NCBI GenBank assembly: GCA_963759295.1
Contig: CAVWYT010000010.1
Location: 248,001-312,000 of the forward strand
Direction: 5' to 3'
DNA: 64,000 nt
Source: WHSW01 sp963759295
Lineage (GTDB): Bacteria > Actinomycetota > Thermoleophilia > Solirubrobacterales > 70-9
Made by a program: the position numbers and the translations under genes
Notes under the pieces: generated by a model
Seen by the model: the letters and a program-made list of their open reading frames with translations, nothing else
What the model was told of the DNA's origin: nothing
Database searches by the model: none
In this document: positions 35,390 to 44,148 of the stretch, piece by piece
How the letters are laid out: each line of letters opens with the position of its first letter
How positions within the stretch are numbered: position 1 is the stretch's first letter

Positions 35390-36085
35390 CTATGCGAGCG
35401 CCGGGCGGGATGTCGCGGCGCCGTCGAGCGCGTCGAGCGCCCGGCCGACGGACATCGCCACGCAGGTGAAGACCGGGGTGTCGCGCAGCGTGAAGGCGCT
35501 CGACTCCGAGCCCCGCAGCTCCTGGACCAGGTCGAGGAACTCACCGGGATCATCGCACTCGAACGAGACCACGAACTCCTGGTCGTCGAGGCCGAATGAG
35601 TACGCCGTGTTGATCGTGATCTCCGGGTACCGCCGACCGATCGCGATGTGCTCGGCCATCACGCGCCGGCGTTCGTCGAGCGGGAGCCGGTACCAGTCGC
35701 GCTTCTTGTCGAGCGGGTAGACGATGCAGTACTTGCGCTCCGAGGTGCAGATCTCGACCCGCGCCTGGGAGTCGGAGTAGGGCGAGCGCTTGGTCATCGC
35801 CAGGTAGGAGTGCGGGACCGACATCCATTTCGCGAGCCCGCTCTGGGCGAGGACGACGTGAAAGGTGTGGATGTCGGAGAGCACCGGGCTCTGTGCGAGC
35901 AGCATCAGGTCGGTGTCGCCGCGGGTGCCGACGGTCGAGTAGGCGCGCACTCGGCGATCGATGGCGAAGTCCTCGCAGGCGGCGAGGAACTCCCGTTTAT
36001 CCTCAGCGCGCGCGTCGGGGTCGCGACGCTGCCAGGCGGGATCGAGCTTGAAGAACGTGAACTTGGCAAACGTGCGATCGTCCAT
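35390..36085 (-). CDS. hemQ: Coproheme decarboxylase / chlorite-dismutase-family protein (HemQ)
   Basis: The 231-residue protein matches HemQ: FTFFKLDPAWQRRD, YSTVGTRGDTDLMLLAQSP, the YCIVYPLDKKRDWYRLPLDE segment carrying the reactive tyrosine, MAEHIAIGRRY with the proximal heme histidine, and NTAYSFGLDDQEFVVSFECD. It makes heme b from coproheme in the coproporphyrin-dependent pathway of actinobacteria. Its ATG (36085) lies almost back-to-back with a plus-strand gene. Confidence 0.9.
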   Translation of the reverse strand: MDDRTFAKFTFFKLDPAWQRRDPDARAEDKREFLAACEDFAIDRRVRAYSTVGTRGDTDLMLLAQSPVLSDIHTFHVVLAQSGLAKWMSVPHSYLAMTKRSPYSDSQARVEICTSERKYCIVYPLDKKRDWYRLPLDERRRVMAEHIAIGRRYPEITINTAYSFGLDDQEFVVSFECDDPGEFLDLVQELRGSESSAFTLRDTPVFTCVAMSVGRALDALDGAATSRPALA

Positions 36086-37942
36086 CGCGGCGATGCTAGC
36101 GCTCGTGGGCTGGCTGCTCCTCGGCCCGACGCCGGGCGATGCGCGGGCCGCCGAGGCGTCCCCCGAACCCGCGGTCGTGATCGCAATCGTTCCCGGCGAC
36201 ACCGCCGTGACTCGGATCGCGGCGGCCGGACTGGCGCCGGGGATCGTCAGCGCCGGGCTCGGCTCGGTGCCCATCGGCCAGACGTTCCTCGACATCTCCC
36301 AGGGCAATCGCGTCAACGAGAGCCTCTACGACGGCTCGCTGCCGCGGCTGGAGATCTCCGACGGGCGGGTGCCGGCGGAGCTCTGGGATCGAACCGTGGA
36401 GCGCGCCGACAGCGCCCCGGCGAACATCGTCCCCGGCCTGCTCGGCGCGACCGTCGCCGAAGCCGGACTGTCGGTGAGCGCCGCGCCGGACGCCGGGCTC
36501 GCGGGCCTGATCGCCGTCGACCGCCAGGGCACGGTGCGACCTGACGCCGAGGCGGCGTGCGCGCGCGGCTGCCCCCCGGGCTCAGCGTCGTCCGCGCCGA
36601 CCCCTCCGAGCTCGAGCAGCTGCTCGGCGAGCTCGGCTCCGACGACCTGCTGATCGCGATCGCGAGCGACGCCCCCGGCGAGCAGACACTGCTTCCGATC
36701 GGGATCCGGGGCCCCGGCTTCGAGGGCAACCTGACCTCGGACTCGACCCGCACCGACGGCCTGGTGACCACGACCGACATCGCGGCGACGGTGCTCGACC
36801 GGCTCGGGATCGAGAACCCAGAGGAATTCAACGCAAGCGCGATCACCTCCGGCGACGAGCGCGATCCCGCCGCGGTCGCCGACCTGCAGTCGCGGCTCGA
36901 CCATCGCCCGAGCCGCGACGCGGTCGTCCTCGTGCCGCTCTTCGCCTGGTTGGCGCTGAGCGCCCTGGCCTCACTGCTGGCCGGCCGGCGCGGGGCGGCG
37001 GTCGCTCTGCGGCTGCTCGGGCTCTCGTGCGCCTGGGCGCCGGCGCTGCTGCTCGTCGCCGCGGCGCCCGACCTCGGCGAGCTCGCCTCGGCGCTGCTCG
37101 TCGGCCTCGGCGCCCCGGCGCTGGCGCTCGCCACCCGGCGAGCCTTCGCCGCCTGGGGCGCTCTCGCTCTCGCCTCCGGGGTCACCGTCGGCGCATACGC
37201 CGTCGATGTCGTCCTCGGCTCGCCGCTGACCGCGTTCGCGGTGCTCGGGCCGAACCCCGGCGCGGGGGTGCGCTTCTTCGGGATCGGCAACGAGCTGGAG
37301 GCGATCCTCGCGACGCTGACGCTGGTCGGGACCGGGGCATACCTCCAGGCCCGGCCGCGGCTCGAGCGGCGACAGGCGGCGGCCTGGTTCGTCGGCGTGG
37401 CGGTCGTCGCGATGGCCGCCTTCGCGCCCGGCCGCTTCGGCGCCGACGTCGGCGCCGCCATCGTGCTCGGAGTCGGTGCGGCGACGGCCGCGGTGCTGGC
37501 GCTCGGCCTCGAGCGCCGACGCGCGGTGGCGGTGGTGGTCGGCGGCGGAGCGCTCGCCCTCGCCGCGCTGTTCGCGGTCGACCTCGCCCTCGGCGGCGCC
37601 CACCTGAGCCGCTCCGTGCTCGGCGCCGGCGACGCCAACGACGTCGTCGACGTCGTCGATCGCCGCCTGCGGCTGATGGTCCACACGTTCACCCATCCGG
37701 TGTATCCCGAGCTGCTCGTCGCCTGCCTGCTCGTGCTCGTGGCGGCCGCGGTGCGGCACCAGGAGGTACTCGCCTGGTTCGGCGGCCGGTGGGCCGCTCG
37801 CTGCGGCTTTCTCGGCGCGCTCGCCGGCGCTGCGGTGGGCACCGTCGCCAACGACTCGGGCTCGGTGCTGCTCGTGATCGGGACGATCTACCTCGCGGTG
37901 ACCGCGGGCTACGCCTGGGCGACGCAGCCCAAGATGCGATGA
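36072..37942 (+). CDS. Multi-pass membrane protein with phosphatase-superfamily-like ectodomain, frameshifted
   Basis: The first frame encodes a signal-type segment (SSIAAMLALVGWLLLGPTPG) and an ectodomain VVIAIVPGDTAVTRIAAAGL...NRVNESLYDGSLPRLEISDG, then runs off to a stop at 36653. One base back, the frame from about 36557 continues naturally (LPPGLSVVRADPSELEQLLG, TTTDIAATVLDRLGI) into about eleven transmembrane helices ending at 37942. TTTDIAATVLDRLGI resembles the DIxPTVLDxLGI element of alkaline-phosphatase-superfamily proteins. The shift falls within 36544-36600, a GC-repeat and C6 region. The start is GTG 36072 or ATG 36093. Confidence 0.6.
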
Positions 37943-37993
37943 ACGGGGGGTAGCCGCATGGTCGGCCCCGGGTTGAGCGGTTAACATCGCCGT

Positions 37994-40309
37994 GTGCGCG
38001 TCGCCATCGTCACGCCGTACTCCTGGTCCTATCCGGGAGGCGTGAACGGGCACGCCGAGGCGCTCGCCGACGAGCTGATCAGCCGTGGCCACGAGCTCCG
38101 CGTGCTCGCTCCCGCCGATCCACCCGATCGCTTGACTCGGGTGCTTCACCGTGCCGAGCCCGAGCGGCGTCAGGCGCCGGACTACCTGGTCGCGCTCTCG
38201 CGCACGAAGGCGTTCGGCGCCAACGGCTCGGTCTCCAACATCGGAGTCTTCCCCGACGGGCTGACGACGATGCGGCGCGAGCTGCGCGCCTTCGACCCGG
38301 ACGTCGTCCACGTGCACGAGCCGCCCGCGGGCCCGGTGAGCTGGGACGCGTGCTCGTATCCGGGCGCGCCGGTGATCGCCACCTTCCACGCATACTCGAC
38401 CAAGCCGCTGCTCAACCATGTCGCGACGCTCGCCGGCGCGCGCCGCAAGTTCAACCAGCTCGCGGCCCGGATCGCGGTCTCGGAGGCCGCAGCGTGGACC
38501 GGCCGCAGGTGGTTCGGCGGCCGCTACGTCGTGATCCCGAACGGCGTTCACACCGAGGCTGCCCCCGCGGGCGAGAAGCCGGGCTCCGCTCAGCTACGGC
38601 TCGTGTTCGTCGGCCGGCCCGAGGAGCGCAAGGGACTCCCCGTCCTGCTCTCGGCCTTCGCGGCGCTGGTCGAGCATGTCGACGCGCGGCTGGTCGTGAT
38701 CGGCTCCGAGCCCGCCGACGTGCGCAGCTACCTGCCCGATCCCGCGGCGGCTTCGCGGATCGAGGCACTCGGCAGGGTGACCTCCGGGCGCCTGTGGGCG
38801 AGCCTGCACGAGGCCGACCTGCTCTGCGCTCCGTCGCTGGCAGGCGAGAGCTTCGGCATGGTGCTCACCGAGGCGTTCGCGGCGGGCACGCCGGTGCTCG
38901 CCTCGAACATCGCCGGCTACGCCGACGTGGTCACCGACGGCCACGACGGCGTGCTGGTTCCACCGGCCGACCCGCAGCGCTTCGCCGAGGTCCTGCACGA
39001 GCTCAGCGACGATCGCGAGCGTCTCGCCGAGATGGGCAGGTCGGCCCGCGAGTCGGCGAAGGCGTACGCCTGGCCGAGCGTCGCCCAGCGGGTCGAGGCG
39101 GTGTACGAGCGGGCCGTCGAGGTTCCCGACGCGGCCCGGCCCGCCGCGCGCGCCGCGCGCCGGCTGGGAATCGTTCCAGCCGACGGCTCCCCACCCGTCC
39201 GCGCCCGCCGGCTGCCCTCGCTCGACCCCGATCCGTCCCGCGATGGTCGTCGTCAGCGGCTCGCCCGCCGGATCGGCCTCGGCGTCACCGCCTTGATCGG
39301 GGCCGCGCTCACCTTCATCGCCGCCCAGCGCGTCGGCGTCGACAACGTCGTCTCGAGCATCGTCCGCTCGGACGTCACCTGGGTCCTGGTCGCGACCGCG
39401 CTGATGTGCGCGTCGCTGATGCTGCGAGCCGCCTCGTGGTTCGCGATCGCCCGCGCCGCGCTGCCCCACAGCCCGCTCCGTCGCCGCGACGTCGCTTCGG
39501 CGACGATGATCGGGGTGCTGATGTCGGCGACTCTGCCGGCGCGCTTCGGCGAGCCGGCGCGCGCGATGGTGCTCTCGCGGCGAACCGGGCGCATGCGGGA
39601 GACGTTCCCCGTCCTGCTCGGGACGCTCGTGTCGCAGACCGTGCTCAACATCGCGGCGCTGGTCCTGCTGGGCGCGCTGATCGTCGGCAGCACCGACCTC
39701 TTTCACGCGAGGACGGAGCGCCTCTTCTTGTTCAGCCTCGCGCCGCTGCTGCTGCTGGTCGCCGTGATGCTCGCGCCGATGCTCGTCCGCGAGGCCGGAT
39801 CCGGCCGCGTCGCCCGCCTGATCAGGGCGGTCCGCGGCGCCCTGCTCAAGGTGCGCTCGGGCCTCGTCGTGTTCCGCGACCCGCGCCGCGGGCCGGTCGC
39901 CGCGGTCGCCCAGCTCGGCGCCTGGGGCCTGCAGCTGCTCGCCTGCTTCGCGCTGTTCACCGCGCTCGGGCTCGACCACGAGCCGCTGATCGGGATCGGC
40001 GCGGCCGCCGCGGTGCTGTTCGCGGTCAACGTCACCGCGGTTGTCCCCGCGACCCCTTCGAACATCGGTGTCTTCCAGCTCGCGACCGCGAGCGTGCTGA
40101 CCACGGGCTTCGGGGTCAGCTTCTCGGACGCGATCGCCTACGGGATCGTCCTTCAGGCGGTCGAGATCGCGACCGCCGTGACCCTCGGGCTCCCAGCCCT
40201 GGTCCGCGAGGGCGTCACCTGGTCCGACATGCGGATGCGCGCCCTGGCCGCCGCGCCGGTGCGGCTCTCGCCCGCGCGGCGCGACGCGACCGAGACCGTC
40301 AGCTCCTGA
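37994..40309 (+). CDS. GT4 glycosyltransferase fused to flippase-like membrane domain
   Basis: The 771-residue protein has an N-terminal GT-B glycosyltransferase (about 1-375). VAIVTPYSWSYPGGVNGHAE and VVHVHEPP resemble PimA-like phosphatidylinositol mannosyltransferases, VFVGRPEERKGLPVLL is the GT4 donor-domain start, and GESFGMVLTEAFAAGTPVLA holds the E-x7-E motif. After a basic linker, about seven helices (425-745) form an LPG_synthase_TM/UPF0104 domain with TLPARFGEPARAMVLSRRTG and VVPATPSNIGVFQLA, a fold linked to lipid flipping. It may make and translocate a glycolipid in one polypeptide. Confidence 0.85.
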   Translation: MRVAIVTPYSWSYPGGVNGHAEALADELISRGHELRVLAPADPPDRLTRVLHRAEPERRQAPDYLVALSRTKAFGANGSVSNIGVFPDGLTTMRRELRAFDPDVVHVHEPPAGPVSWDACSYPGAPVIATFHAYSTKPLLNHVATLAGARRKFNQLAARIAVSEAAAWTGRRWFGGRYVVIPNGVHTEAAPAGEKPGSAQLRLVFVGRPEERKGLPVLLSAFAALVEHVDARLVVIGSEPADVRSYLPDPAAASRIEALGRVTSGRLWASLHEADLLCAPSLAGESFGMVLTEAFAAGTPVLASNIAGYADVVTDGHDGVLVPPADPQRFAEVLHELSDDRERLAEMGRSARESAKAYAWPSVAQRVEAVYERAVEVPDAARPAARAARRLGIVPADGSPPVRARRLPSLDPDPSRDGRRQRLARRIGLGVTALIGAALTFIAAQRVGVDNVVSSIVRSDVTWVLVATALMCASLMLRAASWFAIARAALPHSPLRRRDVASATMIGVLMSATLPARFGEPARAMVLSRRTGRMRETFPVLLGTLVSQTVLNIAALVLLGALIVGSTDLFHARTERLFLFSLAPLLLLVAVMLAPMLVREAGSGRVARLIRAVRGALLKVRSGLVVFRDPRRGPVAAVAQLGAWGLQLLACFALFTALGLDHEPLIGIGAAAAVLFAVNVTAVVPATPSNIGVFQLATASVLTTGFGVSFSDAIAYGIVLQAVEIATAVTLGLPALVREGVTWSDMRMRALAAAPVRLSPARRDATETVSS

Positions 40310-40317
40310 GCGTTCGT

Positions 40318-40360
40318 TCCCGACGGCCGGTGCTGACGATCGGCCGGCTGAAGCTCGGGA
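40318..40360 (+). terminator. Two-part hairpin after the glycosyltransferase gene
   Basis: An outer stem TCCCGA/TCGGGA (40318-40323 with 40355-40360) encloses GCCGG/CCGGC (40326-40330 with 40344-40348). There is no U tract. It probably ends glycosyltransferase transcription before the metH leader. Confidence 0.45.
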
Positions 40361-40413
40361 CGGGGTAGCGGTTTCGGGTGCTCGCGGGCACATCCCGTAT
40401 CCTGTTGCGACAA

Positions 40414-40500
40414 CCATCCAGAGCGGCTGAGGGACCCGGACCGCGGAAGCCGCCGCAACCACCGAACTCCCCGGAGCTAGGCAAGGTGCGACAGCCGGGA
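40414..40500 (+). promoter_or_regulatory. SAM-I (S-box) riboswitch of metH
   Basis: The leader shows the S-box core in order: CCAGAGCGGCTGAGGGACC (P1 end, kink-turn side), GGACCGCGGAAGCCGCCGCA followed by ACC (matching the conserved GAAACC...GCAACC parts), a variable hairpin CTCCCCGGAG, and AAGGTGCGA. It lies directly before a methionine synthase gene, the expected target. The expression platform probably acts on translation, since the ribosome site GGAGGTGA follows at once. Confidence 0.78.
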
Positions 40501-40503
40501 TCG

Positions 40504-43500
40504 ATGGAGGTGACCACACTGCCCCGCAATCCAGATCGAGACTTCCTCTCCGCCGTACGCGAGCGCGTCGTCGTCTTCGACGGCGGCATGGGGGCGACGC
40601 TCGAGCAGTTCGACCTCGGCCCGGAGGACTACGGCGGCCTCGAGGGCAAGTGCCACGAGGCCCTGGTCCTCAACCGGCCGGACGTGATCGAGGGCGTGCA
40701 CACGTCGATGCTCGAGGCCGGGGCGCAGGTCATCGAGACCGACAGCTTCCAGGGTTCGCGGATCAAGCTCGGCGAGTGGGGGCTCGGCGAACACGCGCTC
40801 GAGATCAACACCAGGGCGGCCGAGATCGCCCGCAGGGCTGCCGGTCCCGGGCGCTTCGTCGCCGGATCGATCGGGCCGACCGGCTTCCTGCCCGCCTCCG
40901 ACGACCCGACGCTCGGCAAGATCTCCTTCCGCGAGCTGGTCGAGGTGTTCACCGAGCAGGCGCTCGGGCTCCTCAACGGCGGCGCCGACCTGATCATCAT
41001 CGAGACGGCGCAGGACATCCTCGAGGTGAAGGCGGCCGTGTTCGGGGCCCGCGAGGCGTTCGGGCTCGCCGACCGCACGGTTCCGATCCAGGCCTCGGTC
41101 TCGCTGCTGCCCCAGGGGGGCAGGATGCTGCTCGGCACCGACATCCAGGCCGTGCTGACGACGCTCTCCGCGCTCGAGGTCGACGTCATCGGGCTCAACT
41201 GCTCGACCGGCCCCGAGGACATGCGCGACGCGATCCGCTTCCTCGGCGAGCGCTCGCCGCTGCCGGTGCACTGCATCCCGAACGCCGGCTTGCCGCTCCA
41301 GGGCCCGGACGGCGAGACGATCTTCCCCGAGACCCCCGAGCAGATCGCGTCCGTGCTCGGAGAGTTCGTCGATCGCCACGGGGTCTCGATCGTCGGCGGC
41401 TGTTGCGGGACGACGCCCGACCACATCCGCGCGCTCGCGGATCGGGTCGCCGGGCGCGTGCCCGGCGAGCGGCCCGCGCCTGGTCCGCCCGAGGTCTCGA
41501 GCATGATGACCTCGACGCCGCTGGTCCAGGAGCCGCGCCCCACGCTTGTCGGCGAACGGGTCAACTCGCAGGGATCGCGCAAGGCGAAGGAGCTGCTGCT
41601 GGCCGACGACTACGACGGCATCGTCCAGGTCGCCGAGGATCAGGTGACCGGCGGCGCGCACGTGCTCGACCTCTGCGTCGCGCTCACCGAGCGCCAGGAC
41701 GAGGATCGGCAGATGAGTGAGGTCGCGAAGCGCGTCTCGCTCACCCAGCCGGCCCCGATCCAGGTCGACTCGACCGAGCCGGAGGTGATCCGGGCGGCGC
41801 TCGAGACGGTGCCGGGGCGGGCGATCGTCAACTCGGTCAACCTCGAGGCGGGGCGCGACAAGCTCGACAGGGTCGTGCCGATCGCCCGGGCCCACGGCGC
41901 GGCGCTGATCGCGCTGACGATCGACGAGGCCGGGATGGCGAAGACGGCGGAGCGCAAGCTCGAGGTCGCGAAGCGGATCACCGAGCTCGCCTGCGGCGAG
42001 CACGGGCTCGATCCCGAGCTGCTGATCTTCGACGCGCTCACCTTCACCCTGACCACCGGCGACGAGGAGTGGCGACCGTCCGCGGTCGAGACGATCGAGG
42101 GCATCCGCAGGATCAAGGCCGAGCTCGGCGACGTCAAGACCTCGCTCGGCGTCTCCAACGTCTCCTTCGGCGTCTCCCCGCGGGCGCGGGCGGTCCTCAA
42201 CTCGGTCTTCCTGCACCACTGCGTGGAGGCGGGGCTCGACCTGGCGATGGTGAACCCGAACCACATCACGCCCTACGCCGAGATCCCGGCCGAGGAGCGC
42301 GAGCTCGCCGACGACCTCGTCTACAACCGCCGCGAGGACGCGCTGGAGCGGTTCATCGGCCACTTCGAGTCGAAGGGCGAGGACGAGGGCGCGGAGGCCG
42401 AGGACCCGACCGCCGAGATGGAGCCCGAGGATGCCCTGCACTGGCACATCCTGCGGCGCAAGAAGGAGGGCGTCGAGGAATGGATCGACCGCTCGGTGGA
42501 GAAGATCGGCGCGGTCCCGACGCTGAACGAGGTGCTGCTGCCGGCGATGAAGGAGGTCGGCGACAAGTTCGGCGCCGGGGAGCTGATCCTGCCCTTCGTG
42601 CTGCAGTCGGCGGAGGTGATGAAGCGCGCCGTCGCCCGGCTCGAGAACTACCTCGACCGGATCGAGGGCCACGCCAAGGGCAAGGTCGTGATCGCGACCG
42701 TGTTCGGCGACGTGCACGACATCGGCAAGTCGCTCGTCAACACGATCCTCACCAACAACGGCTACACGGTCGTCGACCTCGGCAAGCAGGTCCCGATCGA
42801 CACGATCATCGACGCCGCGATCGAGCACGACGCCGACGCGATCGGCCTCTCGGCACTGCTCGTCTCGACATCCAAGCAGATGCCCGCCTGCATCGCCGAG
42901 CTGCACCAGCGCGGGCTCCGGTACCCGGTGCTGATCGGCGGCGCGGCGATCAACCGCGACTTCGGACGGCGGGTGCTCTACCCGCGCGGCAGGGAGTCGG
43001 AGGAGATCTACGAGCCCGGCGTCTTCTACTGCAAGGACGCCTTCGCCGGGCTCGACACCGTCGACGCGCTGATCGACGAGACGGCGCGCGCAGCGCTGGT
43101 CGAGAGGATTCGCGACGAGGCGAGAACCCTGCGCGAGAAGCCGGAGGCGCTCGACGACGCACCGCCCGTCACCGACGACTCGGTGCGCTCGGGCGCCGCG
43201 ACCGACAACCCGATCCCCGAGCCGCCGTTCTGGGGCGTGCGCGAGATTCCGGTCGACCTCGACCAGGTTTTCCCCTATCTCGACCGCCACGTGCTGTTCA
43301 AGCTGCACTGGGGCGGGCGCGGCCGCAAGGGCGAGGATTGGCGGCGGATCGTCGAGGGCCACGACGGCGAGGAGGGCTTCGCGCCGAAGCTCGAGCGGAT
43401 GTGGCGAGAGGCCGCCTACCTGCACCCGCGCGCGAAGCTCGGATACTTCCCCTGCAACGCCGACGGCAACGAGCTCGTGATCTTCGATCCCGACGACCAC

Positions 43501-44148
43501 GATCGCGAGATCGAGCGGCTGGTCTTCCCGCGCCAGCCGCGGCACGATCGCATCTGCCTGGCGGATTTCTACCGTCCGCTCGAGCGAAAGCCGGACGGAT
43601 CCGCCGATCCGTCCGGGTCCGAGAGAGACGTGGTCGCCCTGCAGGTGGTCACGGTCGGCTCGGAGGTCACCCGGCGGATCGAGCAGCTCGAGCGCGACGG
43701 AGAGTTCGCCGAGCAGCTGTTCGTCCACGGGCTCGGAGTCCAGGCGGCCGAGGGGCTTGCCGAGTGGCTGCACGCCGAGGTCCGGCGCGGGCTCGAGATC
43801 GACCTCGACCAGGGCAGGCGCTACTCGTGGGGCTATCCGGCCTGCCCGGACCAGTCCGAGCACGAGAAGGTCTCGCGCCTGCTCGGCTTCGCCGAGGTCG
43901 GGATCGAGCTCTCCGGCGGCTACGCGCTCGAGCCCGAGCAGTCGACGGCGGCGATCATCGCCCACCACCCGCAGGCCGTTTACTTCGGGATCAAGTCGGG
44001 GTTCATCCCCGCGGAGAAGAGGTCCGACGAGCTGATCGCCGGGACCGAGCGCGGCGGCGAGCTGCCGCCGGAGGAGGACCCGGCCGCCGACGACGGCACG
44101 ATCGCCTCCGAGGCCGACGAGCCGGCGGCGGACGCCACGCCCGCCTAG
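40504..44148 (+). CDS. metH: Cobalamin-dependent methionine synthase
   Basis: About 1,210 residues, slightly shorter than the E. coli enzyme (1,227). Modules in order: homocysteine domain (VVFDGGMGATLEQFDL; zinc cysteines in GLNCSTG and GGCCGTTPDHI); folate domain (VGERVNSQGSRKAKELL); cobalamin cap (TLNEVLLPAMKEVGDKFGAG); B12 domain (VFGDVHDIGKSLVNTIL, with the lower-ligand histidine); reactivation domain (YSWGYPACPDQSEHEK). It methylates homocysteine with methyl-tetrahydrofolate. ATG 40504 is given as start, but GGAGGTGA at 40506-40513 points to CTG 40519 in the same frame. Confidence 0.93.
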   Translation: MEVTTLPRNPDRDFLSAVRERVVVFDGGMGATLEQFDLGPEDYGGLEGKCHEALVLNRPDVIEGVHTSMLEAGAQVIETDSFQGSRIKLGEWGLGEHALEINTRAAEIARRAAGPGRFVAGSIGPTGFLPASDDPTLGKISFRELVEVFTEQALGLLNGGADLIIIETAQDILEVKAAVFGAREAFGLADRTVPIQASVSLLPQGGRMLLGTDIQAVLTTLSALEVDVIGLNCSTGPEDMRDAIRFLGERSPLPVHCIPNAGLPLQGPDGETIFPETPEQIASVLGEFVDRHGVSIVGGCCGTTPDHIRALADRVAGRVPGERPAPGPPEVSSMMTSTPLVQEPRPTLVGERVNSQGSRKAKELLLADDYDGIVQVAEDQVTGGAHVLDLCVALTERQDEDRQMSEVAKRVSLTQPAPIQVDSTEPEVIRAALETVPGRAIVNSVNLEAGRDKLDRVVPIARAHGAALIALTIDEAGMAKTAERKLEVAKRITELACGEHGLDPELLIFDALTFTLTTGDEEWRPSAVETIEGIRRIKAELGDVKTSLGVSNVSFGVSPRARAVLNSVFLHHCVEAGLDLAMVNPNHITPYAEIPAEERELADDLVYNRREDALERFIGHFESKGEDEGAEAEDPTAEMEPEDALHWHILRRKKEGVEEWIDRSVEKIGAVPTLNEVLLPAMKEVGDKFGAGELILPFVLQSAEVMKRAVARLENYLDRIEGHAKGKVVIATVFGDVHDIGKSLVNTILTNNGYTVVDLGKQVPIDTIIDAAIEHDADAIGLSALLVSTSKQMPACIAELHQRGLRYPVLIGGAAINRDFGRRVLYPRGRESEEIYEPGVFYCKDAFAGLDTVDALIDETARAALVERIRDEARTLREKPEALDDAPPVTDDSVRSGAATDNPIPEPPFWGVREIPVDLDQVFPYLDRHVLFKLHWGGRGRKGEDWRRIVEGHDGEEGFAPKLERMWREAAYLHPRAKLGYFPCNADGNELVIFDPDDHDREIERLVFPRQPRHDRICLADFYRPLERKPDGSADPSGSERDVVALQVVTVGSEVTRRIEQLERDGEFAEQLFVHGLGVQAAEGLAEWLHAEVRRGLEIDLDQGRRYSWGYPACPDQSEHEKVSRLLGFAEVGIELSGGYALEPEQSTAAIIAHHPQAVYFGIKSGFIPAEKRSDELIAGTERGGELPPEEDPAADDGTIASEADEPAADATPA
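40506..40521 (+). promoter_or_regulatory. Strong ribosome site placed for a CTG start of metH
   Basis: GGAGGTGA (40506-40513) overlaps the ATG at 40504, so it cannot serve it. At the normal 5-nt spacing it faces CTG 40519-40521, which is in frame with metH. No ATG, GTG or TTG occurs in frame at that distance. Confidence 0.5.
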
